A DNA stretch of 44,017 nt from Bacteroidota bacterium (GCA_022567305.1 JADFHF010000030.1:1-44017); one strand, 5' to 3'. Shown: positions 16,245 through 25,869, counted from the stretch's first letter. Numbers and translations are program-made. Notes: generated by a model from the letters alone, not told the origin.

Positions 16245-18848
16245 ATGCACCGTCCTCCGCGAATCTGTGAGTTTTTAGTGCGGCTCGTGCTTCACGATGT
16301 CGACCGAGCAGCAGTGCTGGGCGACCTGCACGAAACGTATAGTGCCCTTCGGGAGCATTACGGATGTCGAGAGGCAGCTCGCTGGTACCGCAGCCAGGTA
16401 ATCCGTTCGATCCCGTTCATCTTTCACCGATCCATTTTTTGGGGACTAACGATGCTACACAATTACATCCTGGTCGCGTTACGAACGATTCGCAAGCACA
16501 AAGGATACTCATTCATTAACGTTACGGGGCTTGCCGCCGGACTCTCCTGCTTCCTGTTTATCGCCCTCTTTATCCAGCATGAGCGGTCTTACGATCGATT
16601 TCACTCCGGTTCGGACAGAATTTATCGAGTTGAATTGGATCTTGAGAATCCAATGGGTACGAATGAACTAGCTACATCGCCAGGCGCCCTCTCCCCTCTC
16701 TTAAACCGCTCACTCCCTGAGATCGAGGTGTCTACTCGCCTGTTTCGGCCCTCTCAGATTACGATTGCCACCGAGACTGACACCTACAAAGAAACTAAAA
16801 CCTTCTTCGCCGATCCAGCTCTTGCAGACGTATTCGACCTGGTTGTTCTCCGCGGAGATCTGTCGGGGTTATCCAGACCAAACGGAATGGTACTTACAGA
16901 GGAAGCGGCGACGAAGTACTTCAAAAGTGACGCGGTTGTCGGCCAGACGCTCCTGGTCGCCGATTCCTTGACCGTGGAGGTTACGGGCATCGTCCAATCC
17001 TTCCCTTCGAACAGTCATTTTCAATTTGACGTTCTGATTTCCATGGATACGTGGAAACGGGTAATGCCGGCTACGGACACCCGGTGGTCTCCCCACATGT
17101 TTCATACATACGCTCTAGCCTCACCTGCTGCAAACGTCGAATCTATGAAGGCGACGCTCGACCAACTGATCAGAGAGAACGTCCAGCTCGGCGATGGCTG
17201 GTGGTTCAACTTTCAATTTACGCCTCTTACGGACATCCATTTAACGTCTCATCGCATTGCTGAGCTCGACGTCAATAGAAGCGTCGATTCGTTGTACCTG
17301 TTCGGAATCATCGCGGTATTCATTCTCGCTGTCGCTTGCGTCAATTTCATGAATCTCTCCACCGCGCGGTCATCGATGCGGACAAGAGAAATCGGAATGC
17401 GAAAAGTCTTGGGCGCACGGCGCGCTCAGCTGGTTGGACAGTTCCTCGGAGAAGCTTATCTATTCACGGTGCTGGCCGTACTGGTCTCGGTCGGAATTGT
17501 GATTCTCGGCCTTACATGGTTCAATTCAGTTGCCGGGACCACGATATCCGCAGCTTCTCTTTTGCAGGGTCCGTTCCTTATATCCATTCTCCTAGCCATT
17601 CTTCTTGTCGGCCTATTAGCAGGGGCCTACCCGGCCTTCTTTCTATCCGGGTTCCGACCTATATCGGCTCTCAAAGGGTGGGCAAGTTCTCAGACCGGCC
17701 ATCGTAGTGGATCAACGCTCCGCAAATCACTCGTTGTGTTTCAATTCGCCGTTTCGATCTTTCTGATTGCCGGAACCGGCATTGTACTCGATCAACTTTC
17801 GTTTATGCGGTCCGCCGACAAGGGATTTGAGCCAGAACAGGTGTTTGTCATCAGTAGTCTGAGCGCGCGAGACCACACCGCAGCAAGTGCGTACGCCCAT
17901 CAGATTTCGAATTTGGCATCTGTCGAGAGTACCACGATGTCCAATGCGGTACCCGGACGCGAGACGATCGGGTATTCATTTCGAGTTCCGTCGATGGAAG
18001 AATCGGAATGGCAGGTTATTCCTGTGCTCTTTACCGATGCCGATTTCATGGAAGTGTTCGATGTTGAACTCGCGGCAGGGCGGGATTTTTCTTGGGATTA
18101 TCGAGCGGATTCTAGTGGAAGCATTATGCTCAATGAAGCCGCCGTCGCTTCTATCGGTTGGAAGCCCGCGGAAGCAATCGGAAGAGAGTTTTTCTTGAGA
18201 CGCGGAGGCACCACGATCGTGGGTGTCCTGAAGGACTTTAACTACAGATCACTACACAACGAAGTTGAACCGATGGCGTTTCTGTCGACGCCGATCGCGT
18301 ACGGAAGCGCGCCTTTGTTTCTCTCCATTCGTTTGACTGGAGCAAACATGGCCGAGACGACTTCCGCACTCGAATCTGAATGGAAAAACATGCTCCCCAA
18401 CAAACCGTTCGAATATTTTTTCCTAAACGAAGATTACGATCGACAGTACCGGGAGGACGAACGCCTGGCCAGAATATTCACGGTGTTTGGAGGGCTTGCT
18501 ATTCTGATCGCTTGCCTTGGCCTCTTCGGACTTGCTACACTTGCCGCGGAGCAACGAATGAAGGAGATCGGAATTCGCAAGGCTTTAGGTGCGACCACGT
18601 ACGGAATAGCTGCGATGTTTACCGCCAACTTCATGAAACTCGTGGGTCTTGCTATTCTGCTCGGGATCCCTGTGACATGGTTCGCTGCCAAAGCGTGGCT
18701 TGAAAACTTCGCGTACCGAACGGGTATTGGCCTTGACGTATTCCTTTACTCGGCCGTCATTCTGGCCACGATCGCGGCTGCTACGATTACTATTCAGTCA
18801 ATCCGCGCGGCGCTTTCAAATCCAGTCGATGCGCTCAGGTACGAGTAG
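16245..18848 (+). CDS. Permease-prefix-domain FtsX/MacB-like ABC permease
   Basis: 867 residues. Residues 1 to about 70 form the 'permease prefix' domain ('FLVRLVLHDVDRAAVLGDLHETYSAL...AARWYRSQVIRSIP'), a soluble helical module fused to permeases that sit next to PadR regulators. Then come TM1 ('INVTGLAAGLSCFLFIALF'), a MacB-like periplasmic domain, FtsX block 1 ('VFILAVACVNFMNLSTARS', REIGMRKVLGA), a second periplasmic domain and FtsX block 2 ('LIACLGLFGLATLAAEQR', KEIGIRKALGA), ending 'NPVDALRYE'. MacB-type pumps do not translocate through the membrane but drive partner proteins mechanically. No ATPase gene is adjacent, so it must recruit one encoded elsewhere. Co-transcribed with padR at 15917. 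Confidence 0.92.
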   Translation: MHRPPRICEFLVRLVLHDVDRAAVLGDLHETYSALREHYGCREAARWYRSQVIRSIPFIFHRSIFWGLTMLHNYILVALRTIRKHKGYSFINVTGLAAGLSCFLFIALFIQHERSYDRFHSGSDRIYRVELDLENPMGTNELATSPGALSPLLNRSLPEIEVSTRLFRPSQITIATETDTYKETKTFFADPALADVFDLVVLRGDLSGLSRPNGMVLTEEAATKYFKSDAVVGQTLLVADSLTVEVTGIVQSFPSNSHFQFDVLISMDTWKRVMPATDTRWSPHMFHTYALASPAANVESMKATLDQLIRENVQLGDGWWFNFQFTPLTDIHLTSHRIAELDVNRSVDSLYLFGIIAVFILAVACVNFMNLSTARSSMRTREIGMRKVLGARRAQLVGQFLGEAYLFTVLAVLVSVGIVILGLTWFNSVAGTTISAASLLQGPFLISILLAILLVGLLAGAYPAFFLSGFRPISALKGWASSQTGHRSGSTLRKSLVVFQFAVSIFLIAGTGIVLDQLSFMRSADKGFEPEQVFVISSLSARDHTAASAYAHQISNLASVESTTMSNAVPGRETIGYSFRVPSMEESEWQVIPVLFTDADFMEVFDVELAAGRDFSWDYRADSSGSIMLNEAAVASIGWKPAEAIGREFFLRRGGTTIVGVLKDFNYRSLHNEVEPMAFLSTPIAYGSAPLFLSIRLTGANMAETTSALESEWKNMLPNKPFEYFFLNEDYDRQYREDERLARIFTVFGGLAILIACLGLFGLATLAAEQRMKEIGIRKALGATTYGIAAMFTANFMKLVGLAILLGIPVTWFAAKAWLENFAYRTGIGLDVFLYSAVILATIAAATITIQSIRAALSNPVDALRYE

Positions 18849-18857
18849 GCAACATGG

Positions 18858-19367
18858 TTACGCCGCACGAAGTATCACTCCGTTCTTGAATGCTCGCTCA
18901 CGGTCTGGGTCCTTAATGGAAGCCACTTCGCGGATTTTCGAGATGTAATACTCTGGTAACCTATGCTCATATGCCCCCATGAGCACGTAGTCCAGGTACC
19001 ACTGATACGGAGTTAATGCTGCGTCGTGATGCGACTTTGATGCGATGTAGGTGTGGGCGGTCATCCTCCCTTCTGCGGTGATAATTTCCACCATTTTGCG
19101 ATCGTACCCGCTTCCTACGCCTTCTTCCACATCCAACTGTGTCTTCTCAGCTTCATTCATGAGATACAAAACGCCGAAAACCTGGTGTTCGCTGGATTCG
19201 TTTTTCCAGATCGTGCATTTGCCCGATCCGTCCGCGCCGAGCTTGTGGAAGACGAGTTGATGCCGGGATAGTCGACCGACCGACACCGCCTCGGCGTTGG
19301 GTACGCGCCGCTGAAAGCGCGAAATGCACATATTAGACCCGTACGCGAAATAAAGAAGTGGCCGCAT
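18858..19367 (-). CDS. Gamma-glutamylcyclotransferase-like protein
   Basis: 169 residues from ATG 19367, which puts the diagnostic 'YFAYGSNM' loop at the very N-terminus (residues about 5-12) as in the family; a start at 19439 would add 24 unsupported residues. Other family marks: 'LVFHKLGADGSGKCTIW', 'QVFGVLYLMNEAEKTQLDVEEGVGSGYDR' containing the catalytic Glu, and 'AHTYIASK'. Members open gamma-glutamyl dipeptides or glutathione to 5-oxoproline, or act as gamma-glutamylamine cyclotransferases. It is convergent with the permease (9-bp gap). The reaction is family knowledge; the exact substrate is not known. Confidence 0.9.
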   Translation of the reverse strand: MRPLLYFAYGSNMCISRFQRRVPNAEAVSVGRLSRHQLVFHKLGADGSGKCTIWKNESSEHQVFGVLYLMNEAEKTQLDVEEGVGSGYDRKMVEIITAEGRMTAHTYIASKSHHDAALTPYQWYLDYVLMGAYEHRLPEYYISKIREVASIKDPDRERAFKNGVILRAA

Positions 19368-19536
19368 TCTGGTACGACTTGCGAGACAGGATTGGACCAG
19401 CCTGCCCCTATGTAGAGAGCTGCCTGGCTGAGCGAGCAACCGCTACTAGAGATGAAATAGGCAATACGATCGAGTCGTACTAAGATGATACACCTTCGGG
19501 GAGGCGGTACACCCATTGCCGGAGTCGTTTTTTCTG

Positions 19537-20700
19537 CTATCCGCCCAGGACCAGTCTCAATCCCTGGGCTACTGCATAGCCAATGTAATTCCCGACGGCA
19601 TAGCCAAGCATGGCAATGATAATCCCGGAAAGTACAAGGTGGCGCCAGCCCTTCATCTCGGCTACAGGCAGAACGACTGCAGGTCCCCCTTTCGTGGCAA
19701 CGGACGCAATCGTTAGCACACCCAGATCCATTTTGAACAGCATACCCGTTCCGAACAGAAAGGCAAAGTGGACAACCATTATGATCATCACGTAGAGGAA
19801 GAGAATCGGGGAGAGAATAATGGCCTGATAAAAATTGATGAGCGCACCCACGGCGGCAAAGAAGAGAAAGAATGCGAGATCTCCAATTTCCCACGCTCCC
19901 TTCAGCCGCCGGATGGGCCCAATTTGGGCAAGTATCAGAGCGAGGGTTGTGACGATTAGTATGCTCGGCATCGCTGGAAAATATTGATCAACGATTTCCA
20001 CCTTGATCCAATGGCTTACAGCCATGACGGCAATGGCAAGAAGGAAGAGCGTCACCACATGTAGCGGATCAAGAGTGGGTTTATGCTCTACCTCATTTGC
20101 ACTTTCAAAATCGCTCTTCTTTACTTCCCACTTTTTGGAAACCACCCATTTGCCAGCCAGCGCAGTCGGAACCGCTACCCACAGGGCGTATAGTGGAAAG
20201 AGCGACAGGTTGTCGACGGCATTGGCGGCGGCGAGCAAATCGGGGTTCCCGATTTGCAGACCCTCCCAGAGAGCAAAAAAATTGAGGCTCCCGCCGATAA
20301 AGGTTCCTGTATACGGTCCGGCGAGTTTCCACCCCTCACCCGCAAGGATATCAGCCAGAAACGAGTCCAATGTGAGCGTGGCAATCACAACTCCTAGGAC
20401 AGTTCCAATCGAAGCCAGCACGAACGCCGAGAGCATCGCGCGACCCGCTTTCAAAATTTCTTTCAGGCTAACCGTAAGGAGTATGACGCATACCGCGAAG
20501 GGAACCGTGAAGCCGATAATGGAGCCGTAAAGTGCCGCGTCGGTTGGAATCAGTCCAACATTCGAGAAGATCGCGCTGATGAAAATTACCCAGAGAATCG
20601 TGGACATTCTTTCGGCCCAGACATAGCGCTTGACCATCTTGAGCGAGAGATAAATTGCGAAGAGAAGAACCGCGAGAATGGCCAGTGGCTCCGAAATCAT
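19537..20700 (-). CDS. DUF819 family (YjcL-like) integral membrane protein
   Basis: 387 residues from ATG 20700. The open frame extends to 20841, but those 47 extra residues are Ser/Thr-rich, lie in the intergenic region shared with padR, and the family normally starts at 'MIS.PLAILAVLLFAI' as here. About ten membrane helices. Characteristic stretches: 'LAGPYTGTFIGGSLNFFAL', 'AVDNLSLFPLYALWVAVPTALA', 'FFLFFAAVGALINF' and 'ASVATKGGPAVVLPVAEMKGW'. The two-repeat, glycine-rich layout resembles sodium/anion carriers; the substrate is unknown. It is divergent from the PadR gene at 20858. Confidence 0.88.
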   Translation of the reverse strand: MISEPLAILAVLLFAIYLSLKMVKRYVWAERMSTILWVIFISAIFSNVGLIPTDAALYGSIIGFTVPFAVCVILLTVSLKEILKAGRAMLSAFVLASIGTVLGVVIATLTLDSFLADILAGEGWKLAGPYTGTFIGGSLNFFALWEGLQIGNPDLLAAANAVDNLSLFPLYALWVAVPTALAGKWVVSKKWEVKKSDFESANEVEHKPTLDPLHVVTLFLLAIAVMAVSHWIKVEIVDQYFPAMPSILIVTTLALILAQIGPIRRLKGAWEIGDLAFFLFFAAVGALINFYQAIILSPILFLYVMIIMVVHFAFLFGTGMLFKMDLGVLTIASVATKGGPAVVLPVAEMKGWRHLVLSGIIIAMLGYAVGNYIGYAVAQGLRLVLGG

Positions 20701-20815
20701 CGCACCTGACGTTTGATTTGGGTGCGCGGAGAATAAGCTCGACGATGTCAGAATCAAAGAAGTGACGAGTCGATTTCCAGAAAATGAAACAAATCGAACT
20801 GAAGACGTACACGAG

Positions 20816-20849
20816 TTCCAAATTCTGGAATTCGATTCCAACCATTGGA
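20816..20849. promoter_or_regulatory. Two adjacent inverted repeats, candidate PadR operator
   Basis: TTCCA-AATTC-TGGAA (20816-20830) and TCCAA-CCA-TTGGA (20837-20849) are two small palindromes sharing the TCCA/TGGA core, ending 8 bp before the ATG of padR at 20858. Operators of PadR repressors are usually palindromic and overlap their own promoter, so this is a reasonable autoregulatory site; it may also act on the divergent DUF819 gene. No equivalent pair is seen before the padR at 15917. Confidence 0.45.
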
Positions 20850-20857
20850 CACTATCG

Positions 20858-21181
20858 ATGAAACTTCTTACTCGATCGGAAGAATTTGTACTCCTAGCCG
20901 TGTGGCGATTGCAACAGGATGCCTACACATTGAACATTCGCGAACGAATCTCCGAGATTACCTCAGTAGAGTGGTCTCTCGGGTCCATTTTCACCCCGCT
21001 CGAGAGACTGACCAGACGGCGACTGCTCACGAGCATCCTGAGCGGATCCACACCCGAACGAGGAGGTCGTAAAAAACGGATTTACAGCCTCACTCCTGAC
21101 GGGAAAAAGGCCTTGATTCGGATCCACAGAGTGGAAAAAGCGATGTGGTCCGGTCTTACCGAAATCCTCATCCGGTCATGA
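20858..21181 (+). CDS. PadR family transcriptional regulator (second)
   Basis: 107 residues from ATG 20858; the frame extends upstream to 20762 but the extension crosses the palindromes and has no homology to the first PadR. Winged-helix features: 'EEFVLLAVWRLQQDAYTLNIRERI', 'VEWSLGSIFTPLERLTRRRLLTS', wing 'GGRKKRIYSLTPDG'. About half the positions match the PadR at 15917, including the 'PERGGR.KR' wing. The stop codon overlaps the start of the permease gene (ATGA, 21178-21181), a sign of translational coupling. Confidence 0.92.
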   Translation: MKLLTRSEEFVLLAVWRLQQDAYTLNIRERISEITSVEWSLGSIFTPLERLTRRRLLTSILSGSTPERGGRKKRIYSLTPDGKKALIRIHRVEKAMWSGLTEILIRS

Positions 21182-23829
21182 CCCAATCAGTGAATACGCC
21201 ACCACGGTTCGCGTCGAAACTCCTCTCCTGGTTGCTGAAAGACGATTGGGAAACACCCGCGGGTGACTTCGAGGAATTCTATAATCAGATAGTCGAATCC
21301 GAAGAAGGGAAAATAGCAGATCGGTGGTATCGGCGCCAAGTATTTCTACTTCTCCCCGAACGACTCTTCGAAAAATTACTATGGAGCATGATCATGTTTT
21401 TCAGCCATCTAAAAGTGGCGATTCGGACACTCAGGCGGCACAAATGGTACGCGGCCATCAATATTGGTGGTCTCTCGGTTGGACTGGCTGCCTGTATACT
21501 GATCGTGCTGTTCGTTCAAGATGAGCTTTCGTTTGATCGGTTTCACACGGACTCCGATCGGATCGTCCGCATCCTGGAAGCGCGGTCAACTCCGGATGGT
21601 GGTGAGCAACATTTTGCCTATTCCTTCGCTCCGCTCGGTGCTGTAATGAAGGACGAACTTCCTGGTGTCGAGGAGTCTGTTGTTGGTCTGACGCGATGGA
21701 GCATCGGTCGTCAGACTGTCCAATACGAAGACAATCGATTCTACGAATCCGAATATCTCTATACCGACGGCGCATTTTTCGACATCTTTGATTTCGACTG
21801 GCTGGCTGGAAATCCGGCCGAAGCACTCAACGGACCCTTGCGCGCCGTGCTGACGGTGACCGCCGCGCAGAAGTATTTCGGCGAGCTCGATCCGATCGGG
21901 AAGTCATTGAATATTGAGAGAGATGGTGATTTTACGGTGGTCGGGCTGATTCAGGACCCACCGACTAACTCGCATTTCGATTTCAGTATGATCCTATCTC
22001 TGGATACCTATCGAACCAATGAGCGGTTGGTCGCGCGTATGACGAGCTGGGATTCGTTTGGCTTTTTAACTTATCTCCGTCTGGCGAAAAATGCTGACCT
22101 GGAAGCGGTGTCGTCAGGAATGAGGTCGATTCTGGAAAGGAATCTGAACGAGGATATTTTGCGATCCAGAACTCCTTATCTGCAGCGTCTCGCTGACATT
22201 CACTTCGAATCATCCCATATCGACTTCGATGAAAATCGATCTCAAGCCCAGGCGGCCACCGTTTACATGTTTTCTGCGATTGCTCTGTTCATCCTACTGA
22301 TCGCGAGTATTAACTATACAAATATGGCCACCGCTCGCTCGTTACAGCGGGCTAAAGAGGTGGGGTTGCGAAAAACGGTAGGTGCCCAGAGAGGTCAGCT
22401 CGTTAGACAATTTCTCGCCGAATCGATCGTCACCACGTTCAGTGCTTTGATCTTTGCGCTATTGTTGGCTCGTATGGCATTGCCATTTTTCAACCAGGTT
22501 GTCGGAAAGCAGCTAACGTTTAGCCTGTTCGCGAATCCGTGGATATCCGTCAGTTTGATCGGATTATTGTTTCTAGTCGGTATTCTGTCGGGAAGTTATC
22601 CTGCTCTTCTTCTCTCCCGCTTCCAACCGGCCATTGTCCTCAAAGGAAAAACTATACAAACGTCTGGCGCCAACCGTCTTCGCCAAGGTCTCGTCGTCGC
22701 ACAGTTTACACTGTCGATCGGTCTTATCATCGCGAGCCTGGTTGTAGCCGATCAACTCGATTATGTGCAGGACAAGAAATTGGGATTTAATGAGGATCAA
22801 CTTGTGGTCGTAGACATCAACGACGGCAACGCTCGGTCGAATTTCGTTTCAATGAAAAACGATCTCGCCCGTCATTCTTCGGTACAAGCGGTGTCGGTTT
22901 CCTCCAATGTCCCCGGAGACTGGAAAAATATCACACAGATCGATATTGCTTCGCCTGATCACCATCCAGATCAAGTCATCACATCTCATTTTCTGGGGAT
23001 CGACGCCGACTTTCTCACCACGTTTGAAATTTTATTGCTCGACGGCAGGAATATTTCGGATACATCGCTCACCGATTCGCTGGCTGTTCTTGTGAATGAG
23101 ACCGTGGCGTCTCGGCTTGAAATTGAAGTTGGAGATCGGATACGCATCCCGGGCCCATCTCTCGCTCGGAGGTATCGTGATCAGGTTTTTGAGCCGATGG
23201 TGGTCGGCATAGTAGAAGACTTCCACTTCAAATCGCTTCATGAGGATCTTGGGCCTATGGTGATGGGCTATCATAGCAATCCCGTGGATCTCATTGACTA
23301 TTTCACCATTCGACTCGACGGACAAAACATCGAGACATCTCTGGAGCATCTGACGTCGGTCGGTCAGAAATATGATCCGAGACACCCGTTCGAATACAAC
23401 TTCCTCGACGAGCGTATCGCAGACTTTTATAGGGCGGAAACCCAACTGGGACACGTTTTCAATCTTGCGACTATACTCGCCGTACTTATTGCTTGTCTCG
23501 GTTTGTTCGGACTGACCGCATTCATGACCTCGCAGCGGACCAAAGAGATCGGCGTGAGAAAGGTTCTTGGCGCCTCTGTACACAGCATTATTATTCTACT
23601 TTCGAAGGATATCCTGCTGTTGATCATCATCTCGTTTGCACTCGCCGTCCCGCCCAGCTATTTATTGATGTCCAAATGGCTGGATGGATTTGCGTATAGA
23701 ACCCCTCTTGATATCGGAATTTTCCTGATCACATTAGGGCTCGCCGTCCTTGTTGGTCTGGTGACGGTGAGTTATCAAACCCTTAGAGCGGCGACCGCTG
23801 ATCCCGTCGATAGCTTGAGATACGAATAG
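21178..23829 (+). CDS. Permease-prefix-domain FtsX/MacB-like ABC permease (second)
   Basis: 883 residues from the ATG overlapping the padR stop. N-terminal prefix domain ('PPRFASKLLSWLLKDDWETPAGDFEEFYNQI...ADRWYRRQV', about residues 8-65), TM1 ('IGGLSVGLAACILIVLFV'), periplasmic domain 1, FtsX block 1 ('LFILLIASINYTNMATARS', KEVGLRKTVGA), periplasmic domain 2, FtsX block 2 ('LIACLGLFGLTAFMTSQR', KEIGVRKVLGA), end 'DPVDSLRYE'. Same architecture as the 16245 gene but clearly diverged in the two periplasmic domains, so the two probably serve different partners. No ATPase is encoded next to it. Substrate unknown. Confidence 0.92.
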   Translation: MTQSVNTPPRFASKLLSWLLKDDWETPAGDFEEFYNQIVESEEGKIADRWYRRQVFLLLPERLFEKLLWSMIMFFSHLKVAIRTLRRHKWYAAINIGGLSVGLAACILIVLFVQDELSFDRFHTDSDRIVRILEARSTPDGGEQHFAYSFAPLGAVMKDELPGVEESVVGLTRWSIGRQTVQYEDNRFYESEYLYTDGAFFDIFDFDWLAGNPAEALNGPLRAVLTVTAAQKYFGELDPIGKSLNIERDGDFTVVGLIQDPPTNSHFDFSMILSLDTYRTNERLVARMTSWDSFGFLTYLRLAKNADLEAVSSGMRSILERNLNEDILRSRTPYLQRLADIHFESSHIDFDENRSQAQAATVYMFSAIALFILLIASINYTNMATARSLQRAKEVGLRKTVGAQRGQLVRQFLAESIVTTFSALIFALLLARMALPFFNQVVGKQLTFSLFANPWISVSLIGLLFLVGILSGSYPALLLSRFQPAIVLKGKTIQTSGANRLRQGLVVAQFTLSIGLIIASLVVADQLDYVQDKKLGFNEDQLVVVDINDGNARSNFVSMKNDLARHSSVQAVSVSSNVPGDWKNITQIDIASPDHHPDQVITSHFLGIDADFLTTFEILLLDGRNISDTSLTDSLAVLVNETVASRLEIEVGDRIRIPGPSLARRYRDQVFEPMVVGIVEDFHFKSLHEDLGPMVMGYHSNPVDLIDYFTIRLDGQNIETSLEHLTSVGQKYDPRHPFEYNFLDERIADFYRAETQLGHVFNLATILAVLIACLGLFGLTAFMTSQRTKEIGVRKVLGASVHSIIILLSKDILLLIIISFALAVPPSYLLMSKWLDGFAYRTPLDIGIFLITLGLAVLVGLVTVSYQTLRAATADPVDSLRYE

Positions 23830-23915
23830 GGGACCGCTCGAAACGATCACGCTACCCTATTCCTAGTCGCCTGCGGATTCAGCGTCTATCTGGTGCTAAA
23901 TCTGTTAAATTCCGT

Positions 23916-23936
23916 GCGCCCTTTCTTTTCGGGCGC
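23916..23936. terminator. GC-rich hairpin between convergent genes
   Basis: GCGCCC (23916-23921) and GGGCGC (23931-23936) form a 6-bp stem with a 9-nt loop in the gap between the permease (plus) and a small minus-strand gene. No proper T-run follows on either side, so termination efficiency is doubtful. Confidence 0.4.
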
Positions 23937-23954
23937 CGTCGTTGTCGATTCCGT

Positions 23955-24269
23955 TCAGGACGATTCTCTGACCTCTTTGAGAACCTCGAAATCAGCCCGT
24001 ACACCGGCTGAAACAGTAAATACGTTCTTCACATCGACGAGAAACGACTTGGTCTGACCTCTGACCTCTCCCCCTCGTGTTTTTCGGTACACAATGCCGG
24101 AAAACTGTACCTCGGAATGATTCAAGAGGGATTCTAGGCCAGCTGTGTTCTCAGTTTCACAGATGAAAACACCCTGGTACGTATCATTGATCGAAGTCTG
24201 GATCAAAAAAGCATATCCCATTCCATCGATGTTATTCAGTGAGGCGTCCTTATGAGTATATAGTGCCAT
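23955..24269 (-). CDS. Hypothetical protein, 104 aa
   Basis: Starts at ATG 24269 and reads 'MALYTHKDASLNNIDGMGYAFLIQTSIND', continuing with alternating strands ('YQGVFICETENTAGLESLL', 'VQFSGIVYRKTRGGEVRGQ', 'SFLVDVKNVFTVSAGV'). Composition is normal for a soluble all-beta or alpha/beta domain; there is no signal peptide or membrane segment. No family recognised. It follows another small frame (24299-24499) by 29 bp in the same direction, downstream of neither an obvious terminator nor a promoter I can define. Confidence 0.5.
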   Translation of the reverse strand: MALYTHKDASLNNIDGMGYAFLIQTSINDTYQGVFICETENTAGLESLLNHSEVQFSGIVYRKTRGGEVRGQTKSFLVDVKNVFTVSAGVRADFEVLKEVRESS

Positions 24270-24298
24270 CGTGTTTTGCTATTCTATCGGACGGGTGC

Positions 24299-24499
24299 TC
24301 ATAATGCAGCCGAAAGCGGTATGTAGGAAAGATCGATCGTCATCTCGACAACGGTCAGCGCACCGTAGGAATCGTCTCGTTCGGGACTGAAAATCGTCAA
24401 CTTCAGCGTCCCGCGGTTCTCGATGAGCTTAGTGTATTCGCGCAGTGGATACGGTTTTCTGTCTCGACGGCAATCCGTAACTATGTCAAGAGTACGCAC
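24299..24499 (-). CDS. Hypothetical small protein, 66 aa
   Basis: GTG start at 24499 and no strong ribosome-binding site. The sequence has a basic N-terminal half ('DCRRDRKPYPLREYTKLIENRG') and a strand-rich end ('TLKLTIFSPERD', 'ALTVVEMTIDLSYI'). It may be a real small gene paired with the one at 23955, or the N-terminal part of a single ancestral gene. It lies 122 bp downstream of the thiolase gene, same strand. Uncertain. Confidence 0.35.
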   Translation of the reverse strand: MRTLDIVTDCRRDRKPYPLREYTKLIENRGTLKLTIFSPERDDSYGALTVVEMTIDLSYIPLSAAL

Positions 24500-24621
24500 C
24501 GTTCAATGAATTATATGTGCTAATTATAACTGTGTTTCATCCTGAGGCCTCGAACGCATCGGGTTCTTGACATGCCTGTCTCACGATCGTTCATCAAAAT
24601 GTGTATGCACTACACCCGGTA

Positions 24622-25869
24622 TTAATTCCCGATCCACTCCACGGCGGTCGAAACGCCTTGCCCCACACCAACGCATAGAGTTACGAGACCATAATAAGGG
24701 ACAGTTTCAGTCGGTGATCGTCGATTCATTTCGTGCAATAGCGTCGTAAGAATTCTCGCGCCCGAACAACCCAGCGGATGACCAAGAGCCACGGCCCCGC
24801 CATTGACATTGGTGGTTTCAGAATCCAACTCGAGTTCTCGCATCACACCGATTGCCTGGGCTGCGAATGCTTCGTTCACTTCGACAAGACCGAACTGACG
24901 AATGTCCAGGCCGAGTCGTGCCATGAGCCTTTTGGTTGCCGGAACCGGACCAAAACCCATGACCTTTGGATCTACACCTGCTGTAGAACTACCTATCCAT
25001 CTTGCCATTGGACGAAGTCCGAGTTGCTTCGCCTTCTCGGCCGTCATCAATAGCACCGCCGCCGCACCATCATTCAGCCCGCTGGAATTTCCGGCCGTTA
25101 CGGTCCCATTCTCGCGAAACGCGGGACGCAGCGTAGAAAGTCTCTCAAGGTCCGTATCAAGAATGACTTTGCCGTTTGCGTGACGGAATCTGGGATGTTC
25201 ATCCGTCTCGATGAGCCTATTGCCCATTTTTTTCTCAGAAATCTGGACCGGAACAATTTCGTCCTCAAACCTACCTTCCGCAATCGCAGACACGGCTCGG
25301 CGGTGACTTTCCAGGGCAAATGCATCCTGCTCCGTGCGTGTAATTCCCATCCTTTCAGCAATGATTTCGGCCGTCTCACCGAGCTGCACAGTGACTTTCA
25401 TCGCCTCCAGCTTCGAATTGATCATCCGCCAACCCAATGTTGAGTCGAACATCTCCGGATGGCCGACAGCAAATGCTTGTTCAGATTTTGGGAGGATCCA
25501 CGGCGCCCGGCTCATGCTTTCAACGCCGCTTCCAATGAAGACATCTCCCTCGCCCACGAGAATAGCTTTCGCAGCCTGATTCACGGCTTCTAGTCCCGAG
25601 GCACACAACCGGTTTACCGTAACGCCGGAAACGCTATCAGGATATCCGGCCAGAAGTACGCCCATCCGGGCCACATTTCGATTGTCTTCACCGGCTTGGT
25701 TGGCACAACCTGCAAACACATCGTCGATGATTGCTGGATCAATCTCTGTTCGCTTGACGAGCTCCGAAAGCACAAGGGCTAGCAGGTCGTCTGGACGTAC
25801 GCTAGAAAGCACTCCGCCTAAACGACCAATGGGGGTTCGGACGGCATCAATGATGACAACTTCACGCAT
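24622..25869 (-). CDS. 3-oxoacyl-CoA thiolase (3-oxoadipyl-CoA thiolase / acetyl-CoA acyltransferase)
   Basis: 415 residues from ATG 25869, which has GAGGTG upstream at good spacing; a GTG two codons earlier (25875) is the alternative. Catalytic residues: nucleophile Cys89 in '[11 protein letters not shown]', 'NEAFAAQA', His in '[16 protein letters not shown]', and second Cys in 'LCVGVGQG'. The overall sequence resembles the PcaF group of degradative thiolases, which cleave 3-oxoadipyl-CoA to succinyl-CoA and acetyl-CoA. It is the last gene of the nine-gene minus-strand operon and follows the two CoA-transferase subunits with about 10 bp between, the same order as in catIJ-pcaF type clusters. 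The precise chain length is not certain. Confidence 0.93.
   Translation of the reverse strand: MREVVIIDAVRTPIGRLGGVLSSVRPDDLLALVLSELVKRTEIDPAIIDDVFAGCANQAGEDNRNVARMGVLLAGYPDSVSGVTVNRLCASGLEAVNQAAKAILVGEGDVFIGSGVESMSRAPWILPKSEQAFAVGHPEMFDSTLGWRMINSKLEAMKVTVQLGETAEIIAERMGITRTEQDAFALESHRRAVSAIAEGRFEDEIVPVQISEKKMGNRLIETDEHPRFRHANGKVILDTDLERLSTLRPAFRENGTVTAGNSSGLNDGAAAVLLMTAEKAKQLGLRPMARWIGSSTAGVDPKVMGFGPVPATKRLMARLGLDIRQFGLVEVNEAFAAQAIGVMRELELDSETTNVNGGAVALGHPLGCSGARILTTLLHEMNRRSPTETVPYYGLVTLCVGVGQGVSTAVEWIGN

Noticed and set aside
24597-24615. Intrinsic terminator after the thiolase gene (GTGTA-GTGCA-TACAC followed by ATTTT on the minus strand)
   Set aside because: A 5-bp stem of low GC is too weak to claim; possible but not listed.
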